Assembly: GCA_016508695.1 (NCBI GenBank)
Contig: VNKQ01000004.1
Location: forward strand, 124,001 to 188,000
Source of the DNA: Hyphodiscus hymeniophilus
Taxonomy: Eukaryota > Ascomycota > Leotiomycetes > Helotiales > Hyphodiscaceae
Direction: 5' to 3'
DNA: 64,000 nt
Shown: in pieces, positions 26,443 to 37,738 of the stretch
Layout: every line of letters starts with the position of its first letter
Numbering within the stretch: the first letter of the stretch is position 1
Translations under genes and position numbers: made by a program
Notes under the pieces: model-generated
What the model was told of the DNA's origin: nothing
Seen by the model: only the letters and a program-made list of their open reading frames with translations
The model's database searches: none

Positions 26443-26576
26443 TAAAACGGGTCTATTCGTATTAAGTAGTAAGTTAATTTCTTTTAAGGTTTCCTTAAAG
26501 GAAGGATCTTATTCTAGCTAGGAGCCTAACCGCTATAGGTATCGCTTAACACGTGATTCCAAATCCAGCCTCTGCA
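26443..26576 (-). repeat. LTR of the outer element (5' LTR in element orientation)
   Basis: Partner of 1510-1643. Here the inward (left) half is mutated and the outward (right) half, ending AGCCTCTGCA, is nearly intact. Confidence 0.85.
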
Positions 26577-26580
26577 GCAC
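26577..26580. repeat. Right target-site duplication (GCAC) of the outer LTR element
   Basis: Second copy of 1506-1509. Normal base composition resumes here, leaving 116 bp before the GH3 stop codon. Confidence 0.75.
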
Positions 26581-26692
26581 GCATCCAGAGCGGACCATAC
26601 GTACTGTCACGTGTAAAAGCGATATTCTTTAACTCGAATATTCCCTTGGTTGCAAAATATTGGTAGGTTCTTTGATAATCCATTTTGACTTT

Positions 26693-29510
26693 CTAAGGAT
26701 CAAAGGCAAAGGCTTCAGTGACCTCGATTTCAATCTCGCACTTCTTGTCCGCTACGCTCGCACTGGTTGCTAACCAGATCTTATAAACTCCCTTGTCGAC
26801 CACCCACTTCTTTGTCGATATATCCCAATATGCCGCATGATCCCGAGTAATGGGAATACTTATAGATTTCTTTTCGCCGGGTTGTATAAATACTTTGGAA
26901 AATCCCACTAGTCCCTTGATAGGATGCTCTGCAGATCCAGAGCGCGGTGGTAGGATGTAGGCTTGCACAACTTCGGCACCCGCTATTGCGCCTATGTTGC
27001 CTACCTGTGCCGTGACTAGAGCAGAGTCATGAAGCCTGTTTCTGATAGTCCCACTGACTGCGGGACTGCTGATCTCAAAATCTGTATAACTCAACCCATA
27101 TCCAAATGGAAACAGGACCTCTTTGTCCGTTCCATATTGTTTGTCAAAGTGACGGTAGCCAACAAAAACACCCTCCACGTACTCAACTTGTCTCGAATCA
27201 TAGGAGTCCATTCCGAAGTGACCATACACGGCCGTATCTTCGTACCTACGTGGCCATGAAATGGGCAACTTCCCGGAAGGATTCACCTTTCCAAGCAACA
27301 CATCAAGAATTGAATTTCCAGTCTCTTGTCCAGCATACCAAACTTGGACTAATGCTGGAACCTCTGAAAGCCATGGTGTCGTTACTGCAACGCCTGTTAC
27401 ATTTACAACAATTGTGTTCGAATTGACTTTTGCAACAGCGGAGATCAAGCGATTTTGAGATCCGTCTGCTGGGAGATTCATATCATCCATGTCTTGTCCT
27501 TCGGTCTCCCACTGGCTGTCATTTCCTACAAACAAGATTGCGTAATCTGCATCCTGAGCCAGTGAAACGGCCTCGGCTAAAAGGTCTGCTTCCATCTCTT
27601 CTTGTTCTATGAAGCCTAAATGCGCAGAGATTTGGCCATCAAGAAGATATAGCTCACCATTTGGCTCGGCAGGGGCAAGAGTGTCAATTTGGAATGCGTA
27701 AGACTTCCCAGCGTCGAACAAAAACTGGAAGCGCATTTCTTCCTGAACACCAAGCAAGAAGGACATGGAATCCTTACTAGGATGAATTTGTTCTCGGTAA
27801 AGTGCACCGTTGATGTACAACTTCGAGGGCCCAAGGGTTGAATAGCTGAGGTAATGGTTACCCGATTTCTTAGGAGAGAAATTTGTTGTGAACCGAACCG
27901 CCTTTTTGCCGTCAACTGCAGCGTCCATGAGGGTTGTAAAGTATCCGCGTGCAAATTCTTGAGTACAAAATGGATCTCCTCGGAATTCCTCATTCTTCCA
28001 ATACTCGGCTGTATAACCTGGATTTCCAGTAAGACCGATGGTACCTTCTTGGAGGTCGGGATAAACACGGAATATATGAGTGCCTACAAGATGTCAGCTG
28101 TATTGGATAGGCGTAGTGACAGGAGGATACTCACCCTTGGAGTATGTCAGATCGACACTGTCTCCCAGTTCGGCGTTTAATGCTTCATAGGGAGAGATCT
28201 TATAATGACAATTAAGGGACGCGCTTCCACCACCGTGTGCTCCAGCAACCTTTGCTAAGGGCCCAAGCAATGCAATCTTTTGGCATTTGGCGCTGTCGAT
28301 CGGCAGCACGCCGTTGGAATTTTTCAAGAGTACAATACCTTCAGCACCAGCTTCTCGAATGAGCTTTCTGTGCTTTGGCGAGTTAACAGCCTTTTCGCCA
28401 ACAGCTTCTTTCCGATCACTAAATTTCCCTGTCCTCTCAAGAAGTTGTAAAACAGCTCTAGCACGATCGTCGATAACGCTCTCATGAAGCACACCGGCTT
28501 CCAAAGCTTTCTTAACAGTCTTAACTGCACGCCATCTTGTCTTTCCTGGCATCTCCAAGTCAAGGCTGCGACAAAAAGTTAGTTCGATAGAGCTATGCAG
28601 TCGTAATGGTGTCATACCCTGCATCAATGCTATCCACTGTGCTCGTTGTTGCACCCCAATCACTCATTACCAAGCCATCAAAGCCCCATTGTGCTCGAAG
28701 AATATCATTTAGGAACTCCTTGCTAGTATCCACATGTTCGCCATTAATCTTTGGATAGCTTGTCATAAGGCACCAAGGTTTTGCTGTTTTGACAACAATT
28801 TCGAATGGACGAAGATATATTTCTCTGTATGAACATAAACATTTGATGCGGGAATCTCTGCTGGGGTGTAATACCTCAAGGCTCTTTCAGAAATAGTCTC
28901 ATTGACGGAGAAACGACGAGTATCTATGAAAGTGTCAGGGCAGGTCATGTATGATTATGAGCGACATACCCTGCTCGTTTCCCAAGAAGTGTTTAATCGT
29001 AGCTCCAACACGCTCAGATTGGAGACCCTTCACGTACTCCGCTGCTAGAATACCGGACAATGCAGGGTCTTCAGAAAATGCTTCAAAGTTTCTTCCACCA
29101 AGTGGCGACCGATGAGAACAGACCGTTGGACCTAAGAGAACATATGCACCCTTTGTCTGAGCTTCCTCACCAAGTGCTTGTCCTATCTGCCATGCCAGTT
29201 CCCTGTTGAATGTTGCAGCTATTGAGACGCATGCTGGAAAACAAGCAGCTGTGGTTCCATCGTAAAAAGCTTCTCCTCGTGCACCGTTGGGCCCATCAGT
29301 TACCTGCGATGATGCTAGTCAGGACTGACAGTTCACTTATTCGAGGACGCGACACATTACCTTTAGTGATGGTATGCCGAGTCTGTCAATTGGAAATGTT
29401 TCCCAGGTGTTGGCGCCGGCTAGCATAGATATTTTCTCATCTAGAGTTAGTTGGCCCAAATGATTATTGATTTTGACAGTGTTCGAAGTCTCGAACGCTG
29501 ATTGAGACAT
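26693..29510 (-). CDS. Glycoside hydrolase family 3 beta-glucosidase with PA14 domain, predicted intracellular
   Basis: Exons on the complement: 29361-29510, 28970-29303, 28875-28923, 28618-28824, 28135-28565, 26693-28083; 853 codons. Domains in order: GH3 N-terminal barrel (LTLDEKISMLAG at residues 20-31, then VTDGPNGARG; KHFLGNEQ substrate-site Lys-His); nucleophile Asp about residue 233 in GLVMSDWGAT; GH3 C-terminal domain (GAEGIVLLKN, LLGPLA) interrupted by a PA14 module at about 395-530; fibronectin-III-like C-terminus. This order matches fungal cytosolic enzymes of the Kluyveromyces BglI type. There is no signal peptide: the N-terminus is polar and the hydrolase fold starts within 20 residues. 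It shares an upstream region with the divergent sugar transporter, suggesting hydrolysis of an imported beta-glucoside. Confidence 0.93.
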
Positions 29511-30193
29511 GCTGACGAGAAAACAGCTGGCACGATGGAAAAAGTGTCACGGTCTGTAAGTTGCGTGTCTGCCATCCTCGTAAGAGACCTAGTGCCTTCT
29601 AAACTTATTCAGCTTGAAGGGTCAAACTCGTTGGTCTTTCCGCCAGACATCTGTCAACTGACTCGAGTAGTTTTCGTTTGTTAGGGTCTATACACTATTG
29701 GGGTCTCCATTTCCGTTTTAGCCAAACAACGTACGTGTTGGCCCACAAATATGCCGCCAGAGGCTTAGTCGTGAAGCCAAATCCCATAAACTCCGTAAAG
29801 TCTCCGAGTAGCTTCAATATCGGAAATATTCGTACCCCATCATTATTATTCCTACTCGCTTTTGAACCCCCGCAAAAGCAAACTCCGAAAATTCTCCAGT
29901 TAACGCATTCTTGTAACGCGGAGAACACGTTCTGGATTGCTTTGAAGTTTACTTCCGAGGTCACAAGTTGTCTTAGTGCTCTCCGCGAGCGAGTTTTCCT
30001 CTCCACAAGTCTCCACGAATCTCCGCAAATGGGTTTTTTGGCCTTAATCGATTTATTGCTTTAGTTACCCTCTGCCGTGAGCGCGGATGAAGTATATAAT
30101 AGCGGACAATTTTCCTCTCAATTTGTTGTACTACGACACAGACATTTACTACACTCAAAGTCTATACTCGCCTCTGAGGAAAATTTCGGCACA
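29511..30193. promoter_or_regulatory. Shared divergent upstream region of the GH3 gene and the sugar transporter
   Basis: 683 bp with no credible gene. A TATATAAT at 30093-30100 lies 94 bp before the transporter ATG and is a reasonable TATA box. A CTCCG motif recurs several times between about 29860 and 30030 (for example in CTCCGCGAG and CTCCGCAAA). Whether these bind a regulator is unknown. Confidence 0.45.
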
Positions 30194-32035
30194 ATGGAGA
30201 AAGACACGTCTTCCCCAGGACAAATAGAATATGTTCACGAGACTCCTATGTTGGTCTCTTCTGAGGCAGTAGCTGGCTTTGAGCAGAGTCAGCATGAGCA
30301 GACCCGTATCGCCGCCATTAAAGAGAACTGGAAAGGTGTCTCATGGTGTCAGTATACCTATCCTCGTCCCACTGGATGCCCCTAATCCGTAACTTAGGTA
30401 TCTACTCATTCTTTATTTGTTGCATGTTTGGATATGACTCACTTGCTGGCATTGCTGTTATATCGCTCCCAGCTTTCCGGAAGACATTTGGATATCTGTA
30501 TGAAGGAGACTACGTTGTTAGTGCCAATTGGCAATTAGGATTCCAAGCTGCCACTCTTGGGGGTATGTGTATGACAGGAATGTATCAAATCTTTGCATCT
30601 TTGCTAACATGTTGCAGGAATTGTATTTGGTGGATTCGTCACAGGCCTTGCCTCTCAGCGATGGGGCCGTCGCGTTTGCATCGGGTCTGCTTATATCTTG
30701 ACGATCGCAGGTGTCTTCATGCAGTTCTTCTCCAACAAACCATACGAGTACTTTATCGCAAAGATATTGACTGGGATCCCTCTTGGCTGCTTCACAACTG
30801 TGGCACCAACATATGCTTCGGAAATCGCTCCCTTGGCTATCCGAGGTGCCTTAACCTCGGGTATGAACTTTTCTATCGTACTGGGTCAGCTCATCGGCTT
30901 TGGTGTTATGCGACAGACCACCTTAGGACAATATACCGGACCACTTTCATACAGAATCCTATTTTCGGTTCAATGGGGTTTTGCTGCTGTTGGTCTTGCT
31001 TGTCTGCCATTTTTCCCTGAGTATGTCCATGACTTTTAGACATCTATCCATCGACCTCTTGCTAACATGCAACCAGATCTCCATACTGGCTCGTTGCACA
31101 CGGAAAGATGGAACAAGCACGGAAAAACATCGTTAAATTACATAATGCCGACTTTGACGTTGATGGTCACTTGGCAGAAATCAAAGACTCTCTTGATCGT
31201 CTACGCATGGAGAATGAAAGTCAAGGTTCGTATAAGGAGTGCTTCAACAAAGCAAATTGGAAACGCACACTCGTAGCAGTCAGCGTCTTTTTCATCCAGA
31301 ATGCGTGTGGAAGTTCTTGGGTTATTGGATATATGAGCTGTACGTACACATTTTGTCAATCCTTGAATGAATACTGACATATCTAGACTTCATGGAACTT
31401 GCAGGGCTTTCTTCCTTGAAGGCCTTTGATACAACAGTTGGGCTCAGTGGAGTCATGCTCGTTGGCAACGTTTTCGGCTGGTTCCTCGTCGAGAAGCTCG
31501 GTCGACGCGGCACAGCCCTGTATGGATGTGCTGTGCTGTCTATTACTCTCATAATAATCGGAATTTTGGCTGTGGTTCCCACAACAAACGCCATTTGGGG
31601 TCAAGTCGCGTTCATGGCAGTTTGGTCTTTCGGTATGCTATACATATCCCGTTGCTCTGTCATTATTAACAATATATAGTCTACCAAGCAACTATTGGTG
31701 CAAGCGCTTGGCCCATCGTCACTGAGAACTCAACTTCTCGTCTCCGAGGTCCAACACAAGCGCTATCTACTATGATGAACGGCTTGAGTAGTGCAATCTG
31801 GTCTTTCGCGCTCCCTTATGCGGTGAACCCAGACCAGGGTAACTTGCAAGGAAAAATTGCCTTCCTTTTTGGAGGGACTCTCATAGTTGCCGTTGTGTTT
31901 ATCTACTTCTTCATCCCAGAAAGTAAGGGTAGGACATACTTGGAGATGGATGAGCTCTGGAGTCGCGGAATTCCAGCACGGAAGTTCGCAAGTACTGAGC
32001 TGTCGACCGTTATAGACGAAAAGTCTATTAACTAG
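30194..32035 (+). CDS. MFS sugar transporter (sugar porter family, alpha/beta-glucoside type)
   Basis: Exons 30194-30347, 30398-30562, 30618-31020, 31077-31339, 31387-31632 and 31680-32035; 528 codons. Sugar porter hallmarks are present: FGYDSLAG in the first helix, SQRWGRR in the loop between helices 2 and 3, PESPYWL after helix 6, EKLGRRG in the second half, and PESKGRTYLEMDELW after helix 12. The ending (MDELWSRGIPARKF) is typical of fungal maltose/general glucoside permeases. A plasma-membrane proton symporter is expected. The first donor could be 30348 (GTCAGT) or 30336 (GTGTCT); both keep the frame, and I prefer 30348. The substrate is inferred from the divergent neighbour, not visible in the protein. 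Confidence 0.92.
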
Positions 32036-33156
32036 AGAAGATCAGCACAACTATATTTCAGTATAGTACAAAATTCTCTACATAGATATACTAAGAATAC
32101 CTGTATATGCTTTGTTACCAATAGTATTTCTTTTTCTCCTATTGCAATGGTGCTTTCGTCACGCAATATGCATGGAGATATGCGCAATCTCACACAGTGG
32201 CACATTCGATGATCTCCTTCCAATTTTCGCGTATTTTGGTGTCTTGTCTACTGCCAACACTTTCCACAATACACTGATATCCGTATTGCTCTGTCTTTTC
32301 TTTGCTATACTCCAACTTTTGTTTGAGCATTTGTCCTGGATGGAAGCTTGTCAATGCCAACCATGCGATGACTATCATTATGCCTTCAAACATCATATAA
32401 GGTATCGCCTCATCTGCAAGTGCATAATCCTCAAACCATTGAGGTGGAAGTCTAAAGATGTCCTCTCACAGAGAGGCTGAAGGCTAGGCATTAATTCCAG
32501 TGTGAAGTGGTTTTGATCACAGACGAAGAGGTCATGTACTGGTGAAAATACATGCTCGTCGTTGAAGTAATGGTGGTTGATCAGTATTCAGCTGTCTCAG
32601 CGTGTTTGACAACCGTTGCGAAGGGATACGCTGTGAAGCTTGGAGCCGGGTACCATGCGCCTACCTCTGTATAAAACGGAAGCTTGATGACCACTTTGTT
32701 TCTTCGTTTGGTAGGGAATGTAGTTCATGAACCTTCAAAAGTGGGGATTGTAAATCAAGGAGGTTTCGCCAGTTCGAGCCCGACACGCTGACAGAGCCTG
32801 ATCTAGCCTGATGAGGTGCAGCCCCCACCCCCATTCTAGGTCTCCTCCGTGGCCACCACTCTTGCATTCTCATTCAATCCACAGAAAGGTCACCAATTCA
32901 TGTATTGATGTACACCGCACCAGCTTTAAGCACGACTCATTCCCACTGTTGGCATTGATTGATTGTCTTGAAAAGCGTAATTAATCCGTAATTGATCCGT
33001 AATTAATCCGTCGCTCAGGCACGCCAGTGCGGTGCTGCTTTGTTTCCAATCCATGAGAAATCTCTGTCCTTTCATACTTTTTGTGTTTTGTTGAAATACA
33101 AGTAAGAGCCCGTTCTCAACCTCACGTCTTCATCGTTCTTGTTTAGTCCACCAACC
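32036..33156. other. Intergenic region with an 11-bp triple repeat
   Basis: No supported gene. At 32976-33008 an 11-bp unit (CGTAATTAATC, CGTAATTGATC, CGTAATTAATC) is repeated three times head to tail, about 150 bp before the next ATG. A tRNA B-box-like string near 32775 was examined and rejected. Confidence 0.5.
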
Positions 33157-34507
33157 ATGCCTTCAAGATTATCTCCTCAGGGCTTTAAGCCACTCGCAGA
33201 CACTGTTCTATTCACTCCTGTAGAAATTGGCGCATTGAAACTTCAGCACCGCATTATTCAGGCTCCATTGACTCGCATGAGAGGGGTAAAGGAATCCGAG
33301 GGAGTCTGGGCGCCTGGCGATTTGGCTGTCGAGTATTATTCGCAGCGAGCAAACAAGGGTGGATTACAGTTTACAGAAGCTACGAATATCAGCCGTGGGG
33401 TAAACATAACTCACAACTGCAAGTAAAAAGTCATTCTCTGATATATTCTTAGGCTAGTGGATATCCTGGGATTCCTGGAGTCTTCACTACTGGACAGCTT
33501 GCAGGTTGGAAACGAGTTACAGATGCCGTTCATGCGAAAGGGGGGTTTATCTACTGTCAACTTTGGCATGTGGGACGTGGAACTGTACCTGCATTGATTG
33601 AGGGTAAGGAAACTATTAGTTCATCTAATATTCCAATCAAGGGACCTGCTGTGAACGGTGATGAATATTCAGCCACACCACCCAGACCTGCGACAGTTGA
33701 GGAGATCAAGGAAATTACGGCAGAGTGGGCAGCTGCCTCGAAGAGATGTATTGAAGATGCAGGGTTTGATGGCGTCGAAATTCATGGGTGAGACGTCCAT
33801 ACCTTTTCCCTCTGAGCTGGGCTGATTCTAAACTCAGAGCAAATGGGTACCTCCTCGAACAATTCCTCCACGATAATGTCAATAAGCGCACTGATTCTTA
33901 TGGTGGATCTATCGAGAATCGTTGCAGATTTGCTCTAGAGGTCATCAAAGCAGTCACCTGCGCCATCGGTGCAGAAAGAGTCGGAATCCGTCTCTCCCCA
34001 TACAACTACTACCAAGACACTCGCGACTCGAACCCAAATGAACATTGGGTATACCTCTGCAAGGTCATCGCTGGCCTACCGAAAGAAAGTAGAGTTGCTT
34101 ACGTCCACATGGTAGAGCCACGATTCGATGAAGTGCTCGACGAGCAAGGAAAGATGGACGCACTGGCGTCCTACTCGAAGTCAGCAGCGAAGAATGTCGA
34201 AACGGAGATCACAGCTGGCACTGGCGTGAACTCCCTAATTCCATTCCAACGCATTCTGGTCAAGGCCGGTGTGAAGTTCCTGGCAGCTGGTAATTTCAAT
34301 AGAGATAATGCCGAGCCGAAAGTGGCGGCTGGGGATGCAGATGCCATTGTTATGGGCCGATGGTTCATTGCGAACCCGGATCTGCCAAAAAGGTTGGCAG
34401 AGGGCCTGCCGCTGAATGCGTATGATCGCTCAACCTTTTATGGTGCGGACCCGCCTCAAAAGGGATACACTGACTACACTTTCTACGAGACGAAGCTCGC
34501 TGTATGA
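33157..34507 (+). CDS. Old Yellow Enzyme family NADH:flavin oxidoreductase
   Basis: Exons 33157-33399, 33453-33787 and 33838-34507; 415 codons, the usual size for a classical OYE. The FMN-binding beta/alpha barrel runs from LFTPVEIGALKL to the C-terminus. His192, Asn195 and Tyr197 (motif HGANGY, formed across the second intron) match the His/Asn pair that holds the substrate and the proton-donating Tyr of classical OYEs. QLWHVGR and TDSYGGSIENR are family signatures. The enzyme reduces activated alkenes with NAD(P)H; the physiological substrate is unknown. It has no signal peptide. A neighbouring NmrA-like reductase and Zn2Cys6 regulator suggest, weakly, a small redox group. Confidence 0.93.
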
Positions 34508-35827
34508 TAAACACGATCTTCTTCCGAAGTTGTTCGGATGGGCCGGGTGTAGATCGTTCAGCATAGTAGCATAGAGCAGACAATGAAGATGGATTTGAAA
34601 TTCTGCGAGAAAGTGAAAATCTGCAAAAGGCGCAGCATTTGAGTCAGAAGCAATTTTCCTTTGCATCTGCAGGGGCTTGCGCAACTCCCAAGGACTTGGC
34701 ATGCTGTGGCTGCATTACGAAGGTACACGTACAAAGCTGTGAATGATTGTGTTTCAGTACGGAGTAGACCCGTGCCATAGAGTTCTGGACATCGAACGCA
34801 CCACTGTTTCTACCGGGAAGGTTGCCTTGGTACATTCTGCAGCATGTACATCTTATTGACAGATTGGGATATGTTCCTTCTCGGAGCTGCCCTCTCGGAA
34901 GTCTCGTGGTAAGGAACAAGGATGTATGACCAGAGCGAACATTAGGCAAATATGGAATCATTGTTCGACAAACTTAACGACCACACCTTCAACTCCTATT
35001 ACTCTGTCAAGCAATCAACATCGTTGCAGATCTCACTAAGATGAGCCAATCGGCAGAAGTATCTGCCGAGACTACTAGTACAGTAAGCGAGAAGGGGAGG
35101 TATCGAGTATTTATGGTCCAAGCGCGATTGGATTCCCTGCATAATGCATGAAAGGGAGGATCGGCACGTTCGATAACAGCTCATGATAATACACCAATCC
35201 TAACATGAAGAAAATCTGTTTCTGTTCGGGAATGTGAGCAGAGCCGCTTTAACGGCGACCAGGGTTGAGTCGAAGGCGAGAGCGATAGTAGATAGTAGAT
35301 AGCTGATGCTCAAGGGCGCATCTTCTGGCTCCCTCGGGAATCGGTTAAGGTTTTCACATTTATTTTTTAACATAGTACAGGGGCGACGGACGCCTTTTAT
35401 TCGTTCTTCAAACCAGAGCACTCCGAAGTTCAGTAATGCGATTCCGAAATTCTGGTCTAAAATACGCGATTTCCGAACAGTATAATTTAGAGCACATTGA
35501 TATTTAACGTTGAAATCTAAACAACTACAATCTTTTTCTTATCATAACGTGTAAATCTAGAGGATTTCTATCTGCAATTCTATAACAATATGATCATAGG
35601 TTGTGCCTTATCAGCTTACATATCATCTCCGTGTATCCCCTTGGCAAGGTAGAAGCTGCAACCAAATGCAGAGTTCAGTAAATGACCGATTGAATAATAT
35701 TATGTCCGAAAGCATACGTCAACTAATAGGTGGGGCTTTATAAAGCACAATCTCTTATATGGTATCTTTTCCTGTAGATTGGCTATTCTGTTTTATTGTA
35801 CTGTGAGACCCATACCCTGATACCCCC
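34508..35827. other. Intergenic region
   Basis: About 1.3 kb between the OYE stop and the 3' end of the NmrA-like gene. Only short overlapping frames with no recognisable protein; a small GATAGTA repeat at about 35281-35300. Nothing else seen. Confidence 0.5.
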
Positions 35828-36478
35828 TCAGTTCAATATCACAGGACTACTTCGATCCCAAGTGCTCTTCTCAACAGCATCCACTAGACACGCCGCGACA
35901 CTAGACCTCGAGATTCCCCCCAAGCCCGCGAAGGGACCGAGTCCTTTCCCATCGTCGCCAAAGAAGTGAACGGGCGCTTTTTTGGCCATAGTCAGTCTCC
36001 CTGGCCTCAACAACACGAATTTCAATCCGCTCTTCTTGAGTATCTCGTCGACATTATTATGGTCTGCGTATGAATGTCCAAGTGCGGTGTGGGAAATTGA
36101 CCATCTCATAATCACAGTAATATTGGTGAAAGAGGACCCGACTCCAAAGGAAGACATTGTCGCAATTTTGGAAACGTTATGCCTTTTCATAGCAGTGACG
36201 AGGTTTTCGTTCGCGTCAGACAGGACTCGAGTTCCCTTTTCTTTCGGCGACGCAAGCGTGACGATCACGGCAGTTGGGAGGTCGCCTTGGACTGCGTTGA
36301 AAGCGCCTTCAATGTTTGAAGGTTCCAGTGGTGTGCCCTTCACGATGCTCAGGCCTTCCTTGGCTGGAAGAGCAGAGGGATTCCGAATCAAGGCTGTAAC
36401 CTTGTGGCCGCGCTGCAATGCTTCATCGATGACGAGACGACCAGTCCGTCCACTGCCACCAATAACGAGGATACGCAT
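35828..36478 (-). CDS. NmrA-like / NAD(P)-binding Rossmann-fold protein
   Basis: Single exon, 216 codons. The N-terminal MRILVIGGSGRTGRLV contains the GGxGxxG dinucleotide-binding loop at residues 7-13. The following DEALQRGHKVTALIRNP is the second strand with Arg suited to NADP. Further on, MSSFGVG and LLRPGRLT sit where atypical short-chain reductases of this NAD(P)H-binding family carry their conserved strands. A YxxxK catalytic pair is not evident, so it may be a sensor or a non-classical reductase. Function beyond cofactor binding is not known. Confidence 0.85.
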   Translation of the reverse strand: MRILVIGGSGRTGRLVIDEALQRGHKVTALIRNPSALPAKEGLSIVKGTPLEPSNIEGAFNAVQGDLPTAVIVTLASPKEKGTRVLSDANENLVTAMKRHNVSKIATMSSFGVGSSFTNITVIMRWSISHTALGHSYADHNNVDEILKKSGLKFVLLRPGRLTMAKKAPVHFFGDDGKGLGPFAGLGGISRSSVAACLVDAVEKSTWDRSSPVILN

Positions 36479-37738
36479 ATTTGCAGATGCTATTGCGCTG
36501 TGGTAGGATGCCGACCCCGTTCCGAATTGCTATGAGGTGGTATGGTTTGAGACCGCGATACAATGCTTTTGGTGAAACTTTTTGATTTCTTGAGATCAAC
36601 TGGATATTTCACCACAGCATTGAAATAGCGAGCTCCCATTAGGTATATATAGCCGTGGCATAAACTTTATCGAGGGTGTCAGGGTGATTCGACCTAAGAC
36701 CTGCCCTACAACAGGTCCTGGGCAAGTTGCAACACATGGCTCGTCGTTGAAATGCGTCCCAACGACACGACCCGGCTTCTGCCTAGTTAGTGCTTGCTTA
36801 CCTACCACAAGTAGGTGAGAAACAGGTTGTTTCCTATATAAATCTCCTTGTTGCGGGCCATCAACTGTAGTCCGAAGTCCGTGTGGTTGCACGGGCTTTG
36901 CTAGGCCGAGAATCCGTAGTCCGCAACAAACTTCTATGACAAAGCTACGATTCAAAAACAGTGCATCATATCAATTACATTGCTCCATACACTTTGGTGA
37001 GAGATCAATTCCACAATCCGATGCGATTCAGTAGTTGCGCAACATTTTGTCCACTCAATCAATCCGATTACATATCACTAGAGACTTCCCTGCTAGATCC
37101 AGTTCCAATCCATTCCCTTAACGGACGAGCATCAAAATCAACATCCGTATATATGTCCAGGATGGGATTTGGTCCGAAACTAATTTCGCTTTCAACTTTA
37201 AGATGTGAATAGCAATAGAAGTTTAGAATATAATGTAATTTATTGATCCTACACAATACGCCGGAAGACGGCTATTGCATCCTGTCCCCACTTCAGAACT
37301 AAGGATTATAATCTGCAATGTGGAGGGATTCTCGCACAGAACGCATGCTATCACAGCGAAAGTGTCCCTTGGGGTGCATTTGTTTGACTTCTGTCATCAT
37401 CCTTGAGACTAATTCGTTATTGTGTTGCAAATCTCCCTCTTGTTCTCCTTTTGTGCCATCCTGGTATTCTGGGTGGTCTCATCCAAAGTAGAGTGTACTG
37501 ATTTGCGTGAACCTATCGCGAACCAAAACCGGCGGCAATTAGTTTTCTCGACCTAATTCCACCTTTTCAGATCCACACCTTGGAATATTTGCTTGTGTCC
37601 CCCAGTTGGGTGTAATTTCGCTTTGTCTTCTCGTAGTCTTGTGTCGCCACTTCACCTCTTTTTGGTCATATAATTCATCTTCTGCACTATCGAACTTCCC
37701 TTCGCTACTTGTAGCCTAGACAAGCGTGCGCCCTTAAC
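36479..37738. other. Intergenic region
   Basis: About 1.26 kb. A short inverted repeat GACCTG-N8-CAGGTC lies near 36690-36715. A 119-codon minus-strand frame at 36596-36955 shows no family resemblance and is treated as chance. Confidence 0.45.

Larger units (their letters stand above)
1510..26576 (-). mobile_element. Outer Ty3/Gypsy-type LTR retrotransposon, RIP-inactivated, containing two nested elements
   Basis: The block is bounded by 134-bp direct repeats that begin TG and end CA and are flanked by a 4-bp duplication GCAC. Between them the sequence is extremely TA-rich with TA-type stops in all frames and no open frame much above 85 codons. Removing copies A and B leaves segments 1510-10681, 17333-17574 and 24216-26576, about 11.8 kb. 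On the minus strand these give, in order, a helical gag-like region, RT, RNase H, integrase, and then a helicase-like relic not normally part of such elements. The family is assigned from RT-RNase H-integrase order and motifs; the exact clade is not determined. Confidence 0.85.

Noticed and set aside
1510..26576. Centromere or other AT-rich structural DNA.
   Set aside because: The AT-richness is accounted for by RIP of identifiable LTR elements with exact boundaries.
1506..26580. A giant cargo-carrying DNA element (Starship type).
   Set aside because: No tyrosine recombinase gene or intact cargo is visible, and paired LTRs with a 4-bp duplication explain the ends.
32750..32800. tRNA-like B-box string (AGTTCGAGCCC).
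   Set aside because: No matching A box or acceptor-stem pairing could be found around it.
36596..36955. 119-codon minus-strand frame.
   Set aside because: Composition is unlike the neighbouring genes and no domain, signal peptide or splice context supports it.
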